NCBI RefSeq assembly: GCF_030269925.1
Contig: NC_085128.1
Coordinates: forward strand, 11,534,501 to 11,598,500
Origin: Bombyx mori
Taxonomy: Eukaryota; Arthropoda; Insecta; Lepidoptera; Bombycidae
DNA length: 64,000 bases
Direction: 5' to 3'
Shown here: positions 54,723-64,000 of the stretch, piece after piece
Numbering within the stretch: position 1 is the stretch's first letter
Layout of the letters: each line of letters opens with the position of its first letter
Notes under the pieces: generated by a model
What the model saw: the letters and a program-made list of their open reading frames with translations, nothing else
Databases searched by the model: none
What the model was told of the DNA's origin: nothing
Program-made: the position numbers and the translations under genes

Positions 54723-55212
54723 GATGTCTACGTGCCCAGGTGGGGCTACCCTGGGTCTTAGAAAACACTCGCCTTGCGGCGAGGCCCCAACTTCTCGGAC
54801 CTGAGCGGTTCTATTGAACACAGGTGGCGATGCGGCACGATTACTGCAGGACAAAGAAAAATCACAACAAAACGGAAATAACAAAAAGAAACAAAACAAT
54901 TAAACACTTCCAGGAAGACAGTTTGTCGGCAGATGTACCACGAACACAGAAATAACAAAAGGAAACAAAACAAATAAAAACTTCCAGGAAGAGCACTTAG
55001 TCGGCAGATGTACCACGAACACAGGCCGCGCGAACAATGGCCGGGCTAACAAAAGCCGGGCGAACAAAGGCCGGGCGATCGAGTGGTCGATGAGCACGTC
55101 CGCGCGTGACGGGTGCCTCTATCGGATCCTATGGATTGCATTCAAGGATGCATTTGCAAAGTAGGATATGTGAGGAACGATGAAGGAGTTTGTGTTCGAG
55201 ATGATTGTGATG

Positions 55213-55943
55213 GTACGTACGTAATCTCTATGATTTTTATAAGCCGTGACCATTTTATAACTATTCTAAAATTAAATCACAAATAATGTTACTTATTATT
55301 CACATAAATAAATATTAAATTGATTAATTATTAAATACTTTAAATTATGTATTTCATAATTAATTAATAGATTTTATTAAAAAGAAAAGTTACATTTTTT
55401 GATTTAATAGCATGCCTTATAGTAAGTGTATACCGTTGCTCGAAGACAATGTCAATGCCAATGTGGTTTGTTATTTGTATTCTCGGGATATTATGCTCCG
55501 AACACATAAAAGTCAAACACACCAATTCAACAATATAATAATATAATATGTGTACAATGTTCTATTAAAAAGTAAAAAGAGTAAACAAGTCGCCAGGCAC
55601 TACAAGGCACCAATTAAAACTTAAATTATATTACGTTTTACAATCAACTTAAATCAACGCGCGCGAATCTCGCAGTATGACGTCACGGGACACCTGCGCG
55701 TTCGGGAACTCCGATCGCATCCGATGACGCCCGAGTGCGACCGAATGTTGCACGCTACACCAATAAAGTATATTTATTATTGTTTACTACTGGAAAGTAA
55801 TAGGGCTGTGGGAGCGCAGTTTATAGTGAACTCCACTCAATTTCACTCTAAAGCCCAAAAAAATTTCTCAAAAAGAATGCACTGTTGATGAATGCCATAG
55901 TGCCTGATTAAAGAAAAAGTAGGTCTGCTCTGGTGTATAGCTA
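55213..55943 (+). other. TIL gene intron, first part
   Basis: AT-rich, with no repeat recognised apart from a moderately GC-rich patch at 55660-55760. Confidence 0.45.
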
Positions 55944-56454
55944 ACCCCCGGTGAAGGTCAAGGGGCGACCTAAGGGGGTAGAGGCCGCGCGGCGCGCTAC
56001 CAGCACTCTAGCGCGCCGCCAAGGAGTATCAATAATAGAGCGACCGGTTGGCGGTGTATCGCGCCCCGACCCGGCAGGCTGGTTCTGGTCCAGCGGGGTA
56101 TTCCGGGATACCAGCGGCAGTGTCTGGGCGACCTAACGGGCTGCAGTACCGAGACGGCCGACTTTTCAGAGCCTTCGATTCGCCTCGAAGATTCCGTCGG
56201 CCGGGCGTCCTTGGGGTGAGCTGCGCCGTCTGGTTGTAGTGTTGACCACGGTAACTCCCTTACCTCATCGGGGTTCTGTCCTCGGAGGGGATCGGACGCT
56301 TGGGCGAAGGGAGCAGGGGACTCATTTAGTGGGTAGGGCCCTAAAAACTTGCTTGGGCCCGTGGTCTCGCAGTCGCGGACCAGTTCCACATACCCCGCGC
56401 GCCCCCTAGGCGCGGGGACCTAATAGGAGGTGCGGCTTCTGGTCGAAAAAAAAA
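55944..56454 (+). mobile_element. Second copy of the GC-rich poly(A) retroposon
   Basis: 511 bp starting cccccggtgaaggtcaaggg and ending in an A9 run, collinear throughout with 11816-12338. No clear target duplication is seen here. The sequence after its A-run (gtgcaaagccagaaaat ... ggattaactatctggtcata) is also found after the short A-run at 49217-49227, so it either belongs to the element or to a duplicated intron. Confidence 0.85.
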
Positions 56455-56568
56455 GGTGCAAAGCCAGAAAATATTATAACATAATGGATTAACTATCTGG
56501 TCATATAAATGAATAATGCATTTGTATTCAAATTCAACCATTAATTTCTTTTACATTTTATTTATTAG

Positions 56569-56751
56569 ACTCATGCAATGGGGATCCGAACGCTGTTGCT
56601 GGATGTGGAGTAAATTGTAACAGACATTGTTCTGATATCGGCAAAGAATGTCAAAGTTGTGCTGCTGTTTGCTACGAAGACGGCTGCGATTGTAAAGACG
56701 GATATTATTACGATGATAACATTAATAAATGTGTTTTACCCGAAGACTGCA
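56569..56751 (+). CDS. TIL domain exon
   Basis: Acceptor ATTTATTAG, donor GTAAGT, 183 nt, phase 1-1. It encodes a complete TIL module with 11 cysteines: SCNGDPNAVAGCGVNCNRHC, then a CAAVCYEDGCDC core and KCVLPEDC. The C-x-x-x-C and CDC spacing fit Pfam TIL (the Ascaris-inhibitor/zonadhesin family). A protease-binding loop is expected between the fifth and sixth cysteine, but the P1 residue cannot be set from sequence alone. The extra cysteine (KECQSC) could pair with another module. Confidence 0.92.
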
Positions 56752-57169
56752 GTAAGTTTGGATAATTTATTGAGTACAACTGTATTTTTGTGGTCAATTT
56801 CGGAAAACTTTAATTTATACCGAATGTTTATTTAATGAAGTTTTTTTAAGTACTTTCATTACAAAACAATGGAATGAATATTTTTTTAAGAAAAAGCTGT
56901 GTCGTTACTGTTTTTGCATGTAAATATTTACCAAACGTTGACTCTCACAACAGTGGAGACTGGTCATATTTAGCATTGCTCGCTGTACGCAGAAAACAAC
57001 CACATCAAAATTGAAAAAAAAAAGGAAAAATAGCGAAAATACAATAATTATAATAATATAAAAGCGTAAATAGAAATGGACATTGGCCATAAGATAAAAC
57101 GAAAAGAAAGAGGAGCAGATTACGATGGGGAAAAGAAATAAATTCAAAACTAAGAAAATTATAGAGACG

Positions 57170-57262
57170 GTCATACGGCCCACCTGAAGGTGAGTGGTTA
57201 CTGTCGCCCATGGACTTCGGCAATGCCAGGGGCAGAGCCAAGCCGCTGCGTACCGCAAAATA
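57170..57262 (-). mobile_element. Repeat tail, same family as 34200
   Basis: The core gtcatacggcccacctgaag to aatgccaggggcagagccaa is clear. Short fragment in a TIL intron. Confidence 0.65.
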
Positions 57263-57891
57263 CTATCTTATTTAGTTTATACTAGTTTACAGAATAAATG
57301 AATTAGAAAGAAATGAAGTAGACCTCAATATTTAACCTCAACTATATACCTAACTATATAACTATAGCTCAATATTTAATATTTACCTCAATATTTAATA
57401 GTGTACATAAACATAATATATATGAAACTGAAGTGTATTATTATTTATATACACATCTATTAATAACGAATGTATAGGATTTATATTACTAGAAATTTGT
57501 GTAAGAAGTAAAGATTTATAAAAATAAATTTAAACTTATAAAATTTAAAGTGATCTTCTAGATCTTATAATACTTCTACATCTTCTGTTACTAGACTGAC
57601 TAATTTTAAAACAAATAACTATAAATTTTCAGTATTGTATTTGTTGGAAATTTATTTCTGTATAATTTTCTGTAAAAGACAAAAAACGCAAATTCACAAA
57701 TTTATTGGTAACCGATTTTTTATTGTAGAAACGTGATAAATATTACTTCATTTTTCTCTATACACCTTGTTTCTCGCTACACCCAGAAATACCAACAACG
57801 CAATACTAGAAATAACAAAATATTAATCTAATCACGTTCACAACTTATGTCACGAAACAAAACTAAAGATATAATGTTTTTTTTTTCTTAG
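57263..57891 (+). other. TIL gene intron, AT-rich
   Basis: Nothing recognised except a T-run acceptor tract (57877-57891) for the next exon. Confidence 0.5.
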
Positions 57892-58083
57892 CTCCTACTT
57901 GTGGTAATGATGAAGTCTACAATGATTGTATACAAGGGTACTGCCAACCGAAGAATTGTTCGGAAATAGGGAAACCCGTTGCTTGTCCAAGAATAGATCC
58001 CAAGAATTGCATCAAAGGGTGCTTGTGTAAAGAAAACTACGTCAGAGCTGATAATGGAACGTGTATACCAAAAACCGACTGTC
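57892..58083 (+). CDS. TIL domain exon
   Basis: Acceptor TTTTTTTTCTTAG, donor GTGAGT, 192 nt, phase 1-1. It encodes a ten-cysteine TIL module beginning TPTCGNDEVYNDC and ending KGCLCKENYVRADNGTCIPK and TDC. It most resembles the classic TIL spacing, with CACPRI-like VACPRIDPKNC in the loop region. It continues the tandem series of one domain per exon. Confidence 0.92.
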
Positions 58084-58201
58084 GTGAGTACTTACAGTTA
58101 TTAGTAAATATTTCATAATTTATTTAGAACCGTTCATCCTCACTGTTTTTCTATTCTCTTATTCCTCTCGTATGTATGTTATTATGACTGGTCTCCATTT
58201 A

Positions 58202-58335
58202 GACCTTAGAACTTATATCTCGAGGCGGGTGGCGCATTTACGTTGTAGATGTCTATGGGCTCCAGTAACCACTTAACATCAGGTGGGCTGTGAGCTCGTC
58301 CACCCAACTAAACAATAAAAAAAAATAAAAAAGTA
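58202..58335 (+). mobile_element. Bm1-type SINE, 5'-truncated
   Basis: Only the last 130 bp (gaccttagaacttatatctc to the A-rich tail) remain. Confidence 0.8.
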
Positions 58336-58689
58336 GACAGGCTTCGGATAGGACATTCTTACTTTTTTTTGAAGCCAATTTCTATGTTATTGTCGGACAT
58401 GGTTAGCCAACGTCGTATCGTAGATTTAATAATACGTCAAGACTTTATGACTCAGCTGTCTAATTTTTATGATATTTTCAAACTAAAGAGTCAATTCAAA
58501 GCTTAGCAATTACATCTGACACGCATGGATACCATAATCAAAATTAAATCTTATATCTCACAGTGGGTATTTCTTGGTTTGTATGGAGTTTTGTGACTGC
58601 GGGCATCGGGTGGATGCATAAACTTAGTAAAATAAAGGCCAATTTACCGCGGATTGTCTTATTGAATCTCTCTATTATGAATTTTCAAG

Positions 58690-58872
58690 CATCCTGCGGT
58701 GGAGACAACAACGCTCGTTCCGGCTGCGGCTTGCACTGTAGCAAACGGTGTGGCGATATCGGAAAAAAGCCAAGAGCATGTGCTGCAGTTTGCTATGACA
58801 ATGCTTGCGATTGCAAAGAAGGATTTTACCTAAACGAGAATACAGGAAAATGCGTAAAACCAAACCAGTGCC
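58690..58872 (+). CDS. TIL domain exon
   Basis: Acceptor GAATTTTCAAG, donor GTGAGT, 183 nt, phase 1-1. It encodes a ten-cysteine TIL module (SCGGDNNARSGCGLHCSKRC, then CAAVCYDNACDCKEGFYLNE and KCVKPNQC). It is the closest relative of the exon at 56569 (same length, GC-x-x-C and DIGK core) but lacks that exon's extra cysteine. This supports duplication of exon pairs. The open frame back to 58563 is intronic. Confidence 0.92.
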
Positions 58873-59650
58873 GTGAGTATTTTCAGACGTAGATTGTAGT
58901 TTAGAAAATACTTATACAATACTAATAAACTAGAAAAAAGGAATGAAAAATGTCGATTACTTGAAACTATTAACGCGCCTACATTGATGATACTATGACA
59001 GAAACCTTCCATGGAGGCCCAACCACAAGTATACGGTACGTACGTACGTATCCTATCATACGAGACAAAAACCTTCCTGGAGTCCCAACTATTGGAATTT
59101 CTTTTTCCTTATTCCTTCCTCGACTGCCCTATTCAGGTCTTCCCCTATTAAGGCCATCTGTTGATGCTTCAAGTAAAACTAAGTTTGCATCAAGAAAATA
59201 AAACCAAAGAAAAAACAAATCAAAAGCGGGTATAAAACTGAAATAAAATGCCGGTTTTTAAAACGAAAATTTGTGAATATTGTTAATCAATCTGAATATA
59301 AAACTCTCGCGAGTGTGAAAATTTAATAAGTATCAAAGATCTTCGGAGTGAGTTAACAAGTTTATTTTTTTATCAGTTCCAACAACATTAAACACTTATC
59401 ACAAACAAAAACCGCTTTCAAATGAATGCTTTTAAAGGCAAAAGAAATGTTAAAAAAGAGCATACAAATATGCTCATACTCGTGTGTATATATTTATCTA
59501 AATAATCGATATATGCACAATTAATGTAAAAAAGTTGTTGGTTCATATTGTCAACAGAACTCTATAGGTAGTCCACACCCTTTAAAATAGAACGCATGAC
59601 ACATGACTTGACCTATATCTATTCCCCTGCCTAGTTCGGCCGCGTAGTAA
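58873..59650 (+). other. TIL gene intron
   Basis: AT-rich with no recognised element. Two short tandem-like words (accttccatggaggccca and accttcctggagtcccaa at about 59003 and 59070) are noted. Confidence 0.4.
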
Positions 59651-60091
59651 TAATTCGTTTCGGTTTGAAGGATGGGGCCCCGTAGTATTATAAAACTAAA
59701 ACTCAGCACTCATGTCCCAAGGTGAGTGGCGGAATTTACGTTGTTGATGACTATGGGCTAAGGTAATTACAACCAAGTGGACCGGAGCTCATTCACACGT
59801 TTACTCTATGAAAGAAACATAGGCAGGACAGTGGTACCTTCCCGCGAGGGCTAGCTTTATTCCTTAACACCAAACATTCAAGATTTGGTCTCGGGGTTAG
59901 AATTTTTATATAGCTATTTCCTATGTTTCGAACTTATGGACGGTAGTTAACGCCATTTTAAAATTTCTATACATGAAAACTGTAAGCTGTACCATAGCGC
60001 ATCCAAAAAACAAATAACAAACTTTTTTAATTTAGCAAAACAACTTTGTGGCGAAAACGAAGAATCTTCAGATTGCGCCAATTGCTATGAT
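59651..60091 (+). repeat. Duplicated intron-plus-exon block, copy 2
   Basis: Collinear with 49502-49945, including the same decayed Bm1 tail, the same T-rich acceptor and the first 56 nt of the TIL exon. Confidence 0.9.
60036..60091 (+). pseudogene. Second copy of the TIL exon, broken by an R1-clade LINE
   Basis: The acceptor TTTTTTAATTTAG and the first 56 nt (KQLCGENEESSDCANCYD) are identical to the exon at 49887. The reading frame then runs into the LINE 5' end and meets TGA after about 55 codons. The rest of the exon must lie beyond the element, outside the window. Phase 1 at entry agrees with the preceding exon. Confidence 0.85.
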
Positions 60092-60969
60092 CCCCACCGA
60101 ACGTGGTCTCGCCTTGTCGCGGCGGTGGGGCTTAAGCGTGCACCCCGATACCGTGGAGCAGCGTTGTCTGCACAGGGGTGCCGTGAACAAAGAGGACTGC
60201 ACACCGTGTTCCCGTTTTCCCACCTTTGCTGGACAAAGGGTGCGTGAAGCGGGAGATGGCTCCCTTCTGGAGCCCTCTTGAATGCTAGGCCATGTCCCCG
60301 GCAGCTTTTTGGCTGCTAAAGGGGAAGGCCCTCCAGAGGAGGGTACCGGTACGCCGGCGTGGCCACACCGTGGTCAGACGTGTGGGTCTGTCAGTAATGG
60401 TAGACCCCACGTGGATGAGAAGTGAACCGGAGGGCACTCCCTTCCGGTCGCTGGTTGCCATGTCCCCGGCTGCCTCTTGGCGGCTACAGGGGAAGGCCCC
60501 CCAAAGGGGGGTACCGGTTTACCGGCGTGGCTTCGAAGAAGCACACCGCAATCCCTACCGAGTAGGGGACGGGGGCTGCTGCCTAGCAGGAGCCGTGAGG
60601 ATGCGAACCTCTATAAAAAATGCCCCAATCCCAAGTTTTTGACACCTGACGATGGGATGAATGGCTGGAGGGAGTCTAGTCCCAAGGGTTGTCCCATACC
60701 GTAATCCCCACTTGGTGGGGGGCGGGGGCCGCTGCCTAGTAGGGGCCGCGAGGATGCAAACCTCTATAAAAATGCCCTAATCCTAAGCCTGTGACGTGCC
60801 CGGTGATGGGATGAGTGGCTGGAGGGTGTCCAGTCGTGAGGGCCGTCCCAGGGGACCGACCCCTGGTTAAATAACAAAGGAACAAAATGAATGATGGCAA
60901 ACTTACAAAAAAACATTACCCCAGGAGGGTACCACTCTAGGTGGAGAATCCCTCCGTGCTTCCACTTCG

Positions 60970-63273
60970 GTGGGAGCATGCTGCCCCACGTATTCTGGGG
61001 GGGGCAAAGCATGCCACGATGAAGGGGGCTGTGCGACGGGCAGCGGAAAACCCGTCGAACCGAGGTGTGCCAGCGCTGGCTCGACGCGCTCTGCGCTCGT
61101 CAGCGACTGCGAGGCGGCTGGCCCGAAAGGGAAAGTCAGGCGGAAGAGGAAATCGAGGGGAGTTTCTTCCCGCGAAGGGAAGGGGGGGCTAACGTCGTCC
61201 TCTGACACGGATGCCCCACCGGAGAAAGTGGTGGTAGTCTCCGATTCGGCCTCTGCCGCGGAGGAGATGCCGCCCCCTAAAGGGAGACCCGCTCGGGGGA
61301 AGGGCGCACCGTCACCGGCGCCGTCATCGGCGTCGATGTCTGTCGCCTCGCTGGACGGGCGGACGACAGAAGAGGAGGAGGGCGGTCTTCGGGACCCTGC
61401 CTTGGTCATAGGCAGGGCCATGAAGACCGTCAAGTCGTATGCGGCGACCAGTGCCAAAACCAAAGCTGCTGGCCGCAGGCTGCGGGAAGTCGTCTCGCGA
61501 GTCTCGAAGGTTCTGCCTTCGGTTGCTTCCGCCAATGACCAGGTGGTGCAGCTGATGGCGGAGAATTTGAGGCTCCGAGCACAGCTACAGGCGCAGCGGC
61601 GGCCCGATGACAAGGTTGCTGCTACCAAGCGGGTAGCCGCGACGAGGTCGTCGCCCGCGTTGCCGCGTGCCGCTGGGTCGCGGACTCCTCCGGCATCTGT
61701 GCCGGCGGTGTCGCCGCTGGTCTCCGGGGTCCCTCGGGGTCCCTGTCCCTCAGCGGCGGCTGGCGACCCGTGGCCCGTGCTGCCACCATCGCGCGCGGTA
61801 CAGCGGCGTTCGCGTCTCCCGTCGCCGCGGTCTAGGGAGGCGACGGCCGTCGAGCGGCAGCAGGGATCCGCGGGGCCACGGATCGTGGGCCTGCCGGAAC
61901 CGAATTGCTACAGCCTGGACGAGATTATCGATCGCACCGTCCAGGCTGTAATGGAAAGGCTGGGTGGCGGGCTGGCGGCACTCGAAGCGAAACGTATTGT
62001 CGCTAGTGACGCTGAACGACCTGCGTCTACACATGCCGCGGTGTCGGGTGCTGCAGTGACCCGCTCCACCCCCGTACAGGCTCCAGCCACTAGGGCGGGC
62101 CCGGGGCGAGACAGAGCCAAGCGGGGGGGCGGCGCTAACGCGAAGTGCACATCGCAAGCGCCTCAACCCCGTCCGCTGCCCCCGCCCCCGTCTAACATGG
62201 ACGAGGGGTGGAATGTGGTGGCCCGGCGGGGTGCCAAGAGGGCCGTACCGACAGCTCCCCAAGTGGGTGGAGCACCGGCCACTGCGGCGTCTCAGGCTGC
62301 TCCCCAACAGGGTCGAGCGCCTGTGGCCGCCAAGAAAAAGAAGATGAAGAAGAAGTCGTCGCGCGCGCCGCGGTCGGCGGCAGTGGTCTTAACGCTGCTG
62401 CCGGCCGCCGAGGCCAAGGGCGTGTCATACGGAGATGTAGTCTCCCGGGCGCGCGCGGCTATTGATCTGGACGAGATCGGGGCGGGGGAGGGCCTCCGCT
62501 GTAGGCTGACGGCCAATGGGGCCAAGCTGCTAGAGTGTCCCGGTGCCGATAGTTCCGGCATCGCGGAGCGTCTGGCGGCGAAGCTCCGTACGGTTCTGCC
62601 TGAGGAAGAGGTTCGAGTGCACAGGCCGGTCAAAATGGCTGAATTGAGAGTGACCGGCCTGGACGACTGCACCACTAAGGATGAGGTGGCGGCGGCTATT
62701 GCCGCCCGGGGCAACTGCGCCCTGGAGAATATAACTGTAGGCGAGCTGCGCCTCGGTTATACCGGGGCTGGCTCTGTTTGGGTGCGTTGCCCGGTAGAGG
62801 CGGCCACCTCCTTGGCTGCTCCTCCGCCCGGTAGACCGTCGGGGGAACCGGGCAGGTTGCGCGTGGGCTGGATAGCGGCCCGCGTGCGCCTTCTCGAACC
62901 ACGCGCCTGGCGGTGCCTCAGATGCTTCAGCACTGGGCACTGCCTCGCTAAATGCGCGAGTGCGGTTGACCGCAGCGGATTGTGCTTTCGCTGTGGTCAG
63001 CCTGGACACAAGGCGGCCGTGTGCTCGGCTGCGCCGCATTGCTTATTATGTGCGGCGGCCGGGCGCAAGGCTGACCACCGGGCCGGGGGCAAGGCCTGCC
63101 CTCCGGCCAGCAAGAATGCAGAACGAAATCGGCGCCGCCAAGCTAAGCGGCGTCAAAAGAAGCGGTTGGCCGGGGGAGCACCGGCCGGCACTTTGTCCCC
63201 CGCTGAGGCGTTCGCGCCCGATAGCGGGGGCAATGGAGTAGGGGAGGGAGCGATGGATGTGGTTCAGCCTTAA
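60970..63273 (+). CDS. R1-clade ORF1: Gag-like zinc-knuckle protein
   Basis: 767 codons from the first ATG. The true start may be a later ATG, since the first 60 residues look non-conserved. An Ala/Pro/Arg-rich first half is followed by an RRM-like region, then three knuckles near residues 645-710: CLRCFSTGHCLAKC, CFRCGQPGHKAAVC and CLLCAAAGRKADHRAGGKAC. The role is RNA binding in the transposition particle. The frame is intact and overlaps ORF2 by one base. Confidence 0.9.
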   Translation: MGACCPTYSGGGKACHDEGGCATGSGKPVEPRCASAGSTRSALVSDCEAAGPKGKVRRKRKSRGVSSREGKGGLTSSSDTDAPPEKVVVVSDSASAAEEMPPPKGRPARGKGAPSPAPSSASMSVASLDGRTTEEEEGGLRDPALVIGRAMKTVKSYAATSAKTKAAGRRLREVVSRVSKVLPSVASANDQVVQLMAENLRLRAQLQAQRRPDDKVAATKRVAATRSSPALPRAAGSRTPPASVPAVSPLVSGVPRGPCPSAAAGDPWPVLPPSRAVQRRSRLPSPRSREATAVERQQGSAGPRIVGLPEPNCYSLDEIIDRTVQAVMERLGGGLAALEAKRIVASDAERPASTHAAVSGAAVTRSTPVQAPATRAGPGRDRAKRGGGANAKCTSQAPQPRPLPPPPSNMDEGWNVVARRGAKRAVPTAPQVGGAPATAASQAAPQQGRAPVAAKKKKMKKKSSRAPRSAAVVLTLLPAAEAKGVSYGDVVSRARAAIDLDEIGAGEGLRCRLTANGAKLLECPGADSSGIAERLAAKLRTVLPEEEVRVHRPVKMAELRVTGLDDCTTKDEVAAAIAARGNCALENITVGELRLGYTGAGSVWVRCPVEAATSLAAPPPGRPSGEPGRLRVGWIAARVRLLEPRAWRCLRCFSTGHCLAKCASAVDRSGLCFRCGQPGHKAAVCSAAPHCLLCAAAGRKADHRAGGKACPPASKNAERNRRRQAKRRQKKRLAGGAPAGTLSPAEAFAPDSGGNGVGEGAMDVVQP

Positions 63274-64000
63274 TGGATCACACCTATCGCTTCCTGCAGG
63301 GAAACTTGAACCACTCCGCTGGGGCTCAGGACATGTTGCTCCAGACCATGGCGGAGTGGTCAATTGACGTGGCTGTGGTCGCCGAGCCATACTTCGTTCC
63401 CCCAGCGGATGACTGTTGGTTTGGGGACGTTGATGGCTTGGCGGCCATACATATCAGAAGAACCGCGATGGTCCCCCCCCTGGCGATGGTGACCAGGGGC
63501 CCCGGGATCGTCGCGGTACAGTTAGAAAATATCGTCGTGATCGGGGTGTACTTTTCTCCGAATCGGCCTACCGTCGAGTTCGAGCGGTTCCTGGACGGGC
63601 TAGAGGTGATCGCTCGTCACCTCGCTCCCCGTTCAGTGATACTGGCGGGGGACTTCAATGCGAAGTCTGTCGCTTGGGGTTCCCCATTCACGGACGCTCG
63701 TGGTAGGCTGCTGGAGGAGTGGGCGGTCGCGGTCGGTCTCTGTATCGTTAATAGGGGCTCGATCGCGACTTGCGTGCGGTGGACGGGCGAGTCTATCGTG
63801 GACTTGACGTTCGCGAGCTCGCCCGTCGCACGGCGCATCCTCGGCTGGAGAGTGGTGGTGGGGGCGGAATCGTTGTCCGATCACCGGTATATCCGGTACG
63901 ATCTTTCTGCCCCTGCGCCGACGCCGGCTGCAGGTGCCCGCGGGGTTGACCCCCCGCAGAGTGCATCCCGGTCATTCCCTAGGTGGGCACTGAAGCTCCT
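63273..64000 (+). CDS. R1-clade ORF2, N-terminal endonuclease (runs off window)
   Basis: The ATG at 63273-63275 overlaps the ORF1 stop (TAATG), so translation is probably coupled by termination-reinitiation. The frame is open to base 64000 (about 242 codons). APE-type endonuclease residues are present: Asn in LQGNLNH (9-12), Glu in AEPY, AGDFNAKS, and SDHRY. It would nick the target DNA. The reverse-transcriptase domain lies beyond the window. Confidence 0.9.
   Translation, partial: MDHTYRFLQGNLNHSAGAQDMLLQTMAEWSIDVAVVAEPYFVPPADDCWFGDVDGLAAIHIRRTAMVPPLAMVTRGPGIVAVQLENIVVIGVYFSPNRPTVEFERFLDGLEVIARHLAPRSVILAGDFNAKSVAWGSPFTDARGRLLEEWAVAVGLCIVNRGSIATCVRWTGESIVDLTFASSPVARRILGWRVVVGAESLSDHRYIRYDLSAPAPTPAAGARGVDPPQSASRSFPRWALKL

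Larger units (their letters stand above)
49971..55123 (-). mobile_element. Full-length Jockey-clade non-LTR retrotransposon, 5153 bp
   Basis: It is flanked by perfect 11-bp target duplications GGATCCTATGG (49960-49970 and 55124-55134) and ends in a 21-T run (A-tail complement). It contains ORF1 and ORF2, both uninterrupted. The 5' UTR (about 54723-55123) holds a tandem repeat of about 77 bp (54869-54945 and 54946-55022, sharing cggcagatgtaccacgaac). Intact ORFs and a perfect target duplication indicate recent insertion and possible activity. Confidence 0.95.
49887..55212 (+). pseudogene. TIL exon split by a LINE insertion
   Basis: The acceptor TTTTTTAATTTAG and donor GTACGT (55213) bound an exon that is 162 nt once the insertion and one copy of the target duplication are removed (49887-49970 plus 55135-55212). 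Phase 1-1. It then carries all ten TIL cysteines, four before the CC pair region and the rest ending ...VCVRDDC. As it stands, translation enters the T-run and stops at TGA 49997-49999, so the allele is broken unless the element is absent from other haplotypes. The domain would sit directly after the signal peptide. Confidence 0.9.
60092..64000 (+). mobile_element. R1-clade non-LTR retrotransposon, 5' part
   Basis: Homology with the TIL exon stops at 60091, and a GC-rich element begins (ccccaccgaacgtgg). The 5' UTR (60092 to about 60969) contains internal near-repeats: ggggaaggccctccagagga against ggggaaggccccccaaaggg, and two aacctctataaaaa blocks at 60606 and 60759. ORF1 and ORF2 follow. 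The 3' end and target duplication are outside the window. Clade call rests on ORF1 with three zinc knuckles, the overlapping TAATG junction and endonuclease sequence. Confidence 0.88.

Noticed and set aside
58563..58689. Upstream extension of the TIL exon at 58690 to an ATG at 58563
   Set aside because: The frame is open by chance through the intron; the acceptor at 58689 and the phase-1 pattern of all sister exons define the exon start.
61667..63884. Numerous minus-strand ORFs across the R1-clade element
   Set aside because: The sequence is GC-rich, so stops are rare in all frames; the plus-strand ORF1 and ORF2 carry the recognisable domains.

Overview
This looks like a piece of a lepidopteran nuclear genome, most probably the silkworm Bombyx mori or a close relative. 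The basis is an AT-rich background, many tRNA-headed Bm1-type SINEs, maT (DD37D mariner) transposons, Jockey- and R1-clade non-LTR retrotransposons, and short GT-AG introns. No bacterial gene structure is present.

Region 1 (1-38.8 kb, + strand) is one very large gene, open at its 5' end. From 1 to 22641 the DNA is a 138-bp tandem array. It looks like an ordinary satellite, but every unit I read carries a plus-strand splice acceptor, a 60-nt exon and a donor, separated by 78-nt introns. Arithmetic on the spacing gives 160 complete micro-exons plus one partial exon. Each is phase 1-1 and adds one 20-residue repeat, half Ser/Thr. Three further phase-1 micro-exons (23322, 23737, 25362) lead into eight serpin exons (30600-38490) in matching phase. 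The predicted product is a secreted-type serpin carrying a repetitive mucin- or sericin-like arm of at least 3,200 residues. This array is the main discovery candidate. Long minus-strand ORFs across it are shadows. A 27-unit and a 44-unit tandem duplication lie inside the array, and a GC-rich poly(A) retroposon has inserted into one 78-nt intron with a 13-bp target-site duplication.

Region 2 (38.8-47.6 kb) is intergenic and filled with mobile-element debris: a truncated Jockey LINE, a MITE, Helitron-like pieces, an R1-clade ORF2 remnant, two decayed maT transposons and Bm1 copies.

Region 3 (47.6-60.1 kb, + strand) is a multi-domain TIL (trypsin-inhibitor-like, cysteine-rich) gene with a TATA box, a signal-peptide exon and five phase-1 TIL exons. 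Two paralogous copies of one TIL exon are each broken by a different LINE. The first is split by a 5.15-kb Jockey-clade element with both ORFs intact and an 11-bp target-site duplication. The second is split by an R1-clade element that runs off the window at 64 kb (ORF1 complete, ORF2 endonuclease intact as far as seen).

The two host genes lie head-to-tail and both belong to protease-inhibitor scaffolds, which would suit a silk or cuticle secretion. That tissue role is inference, not something the sequence shows.
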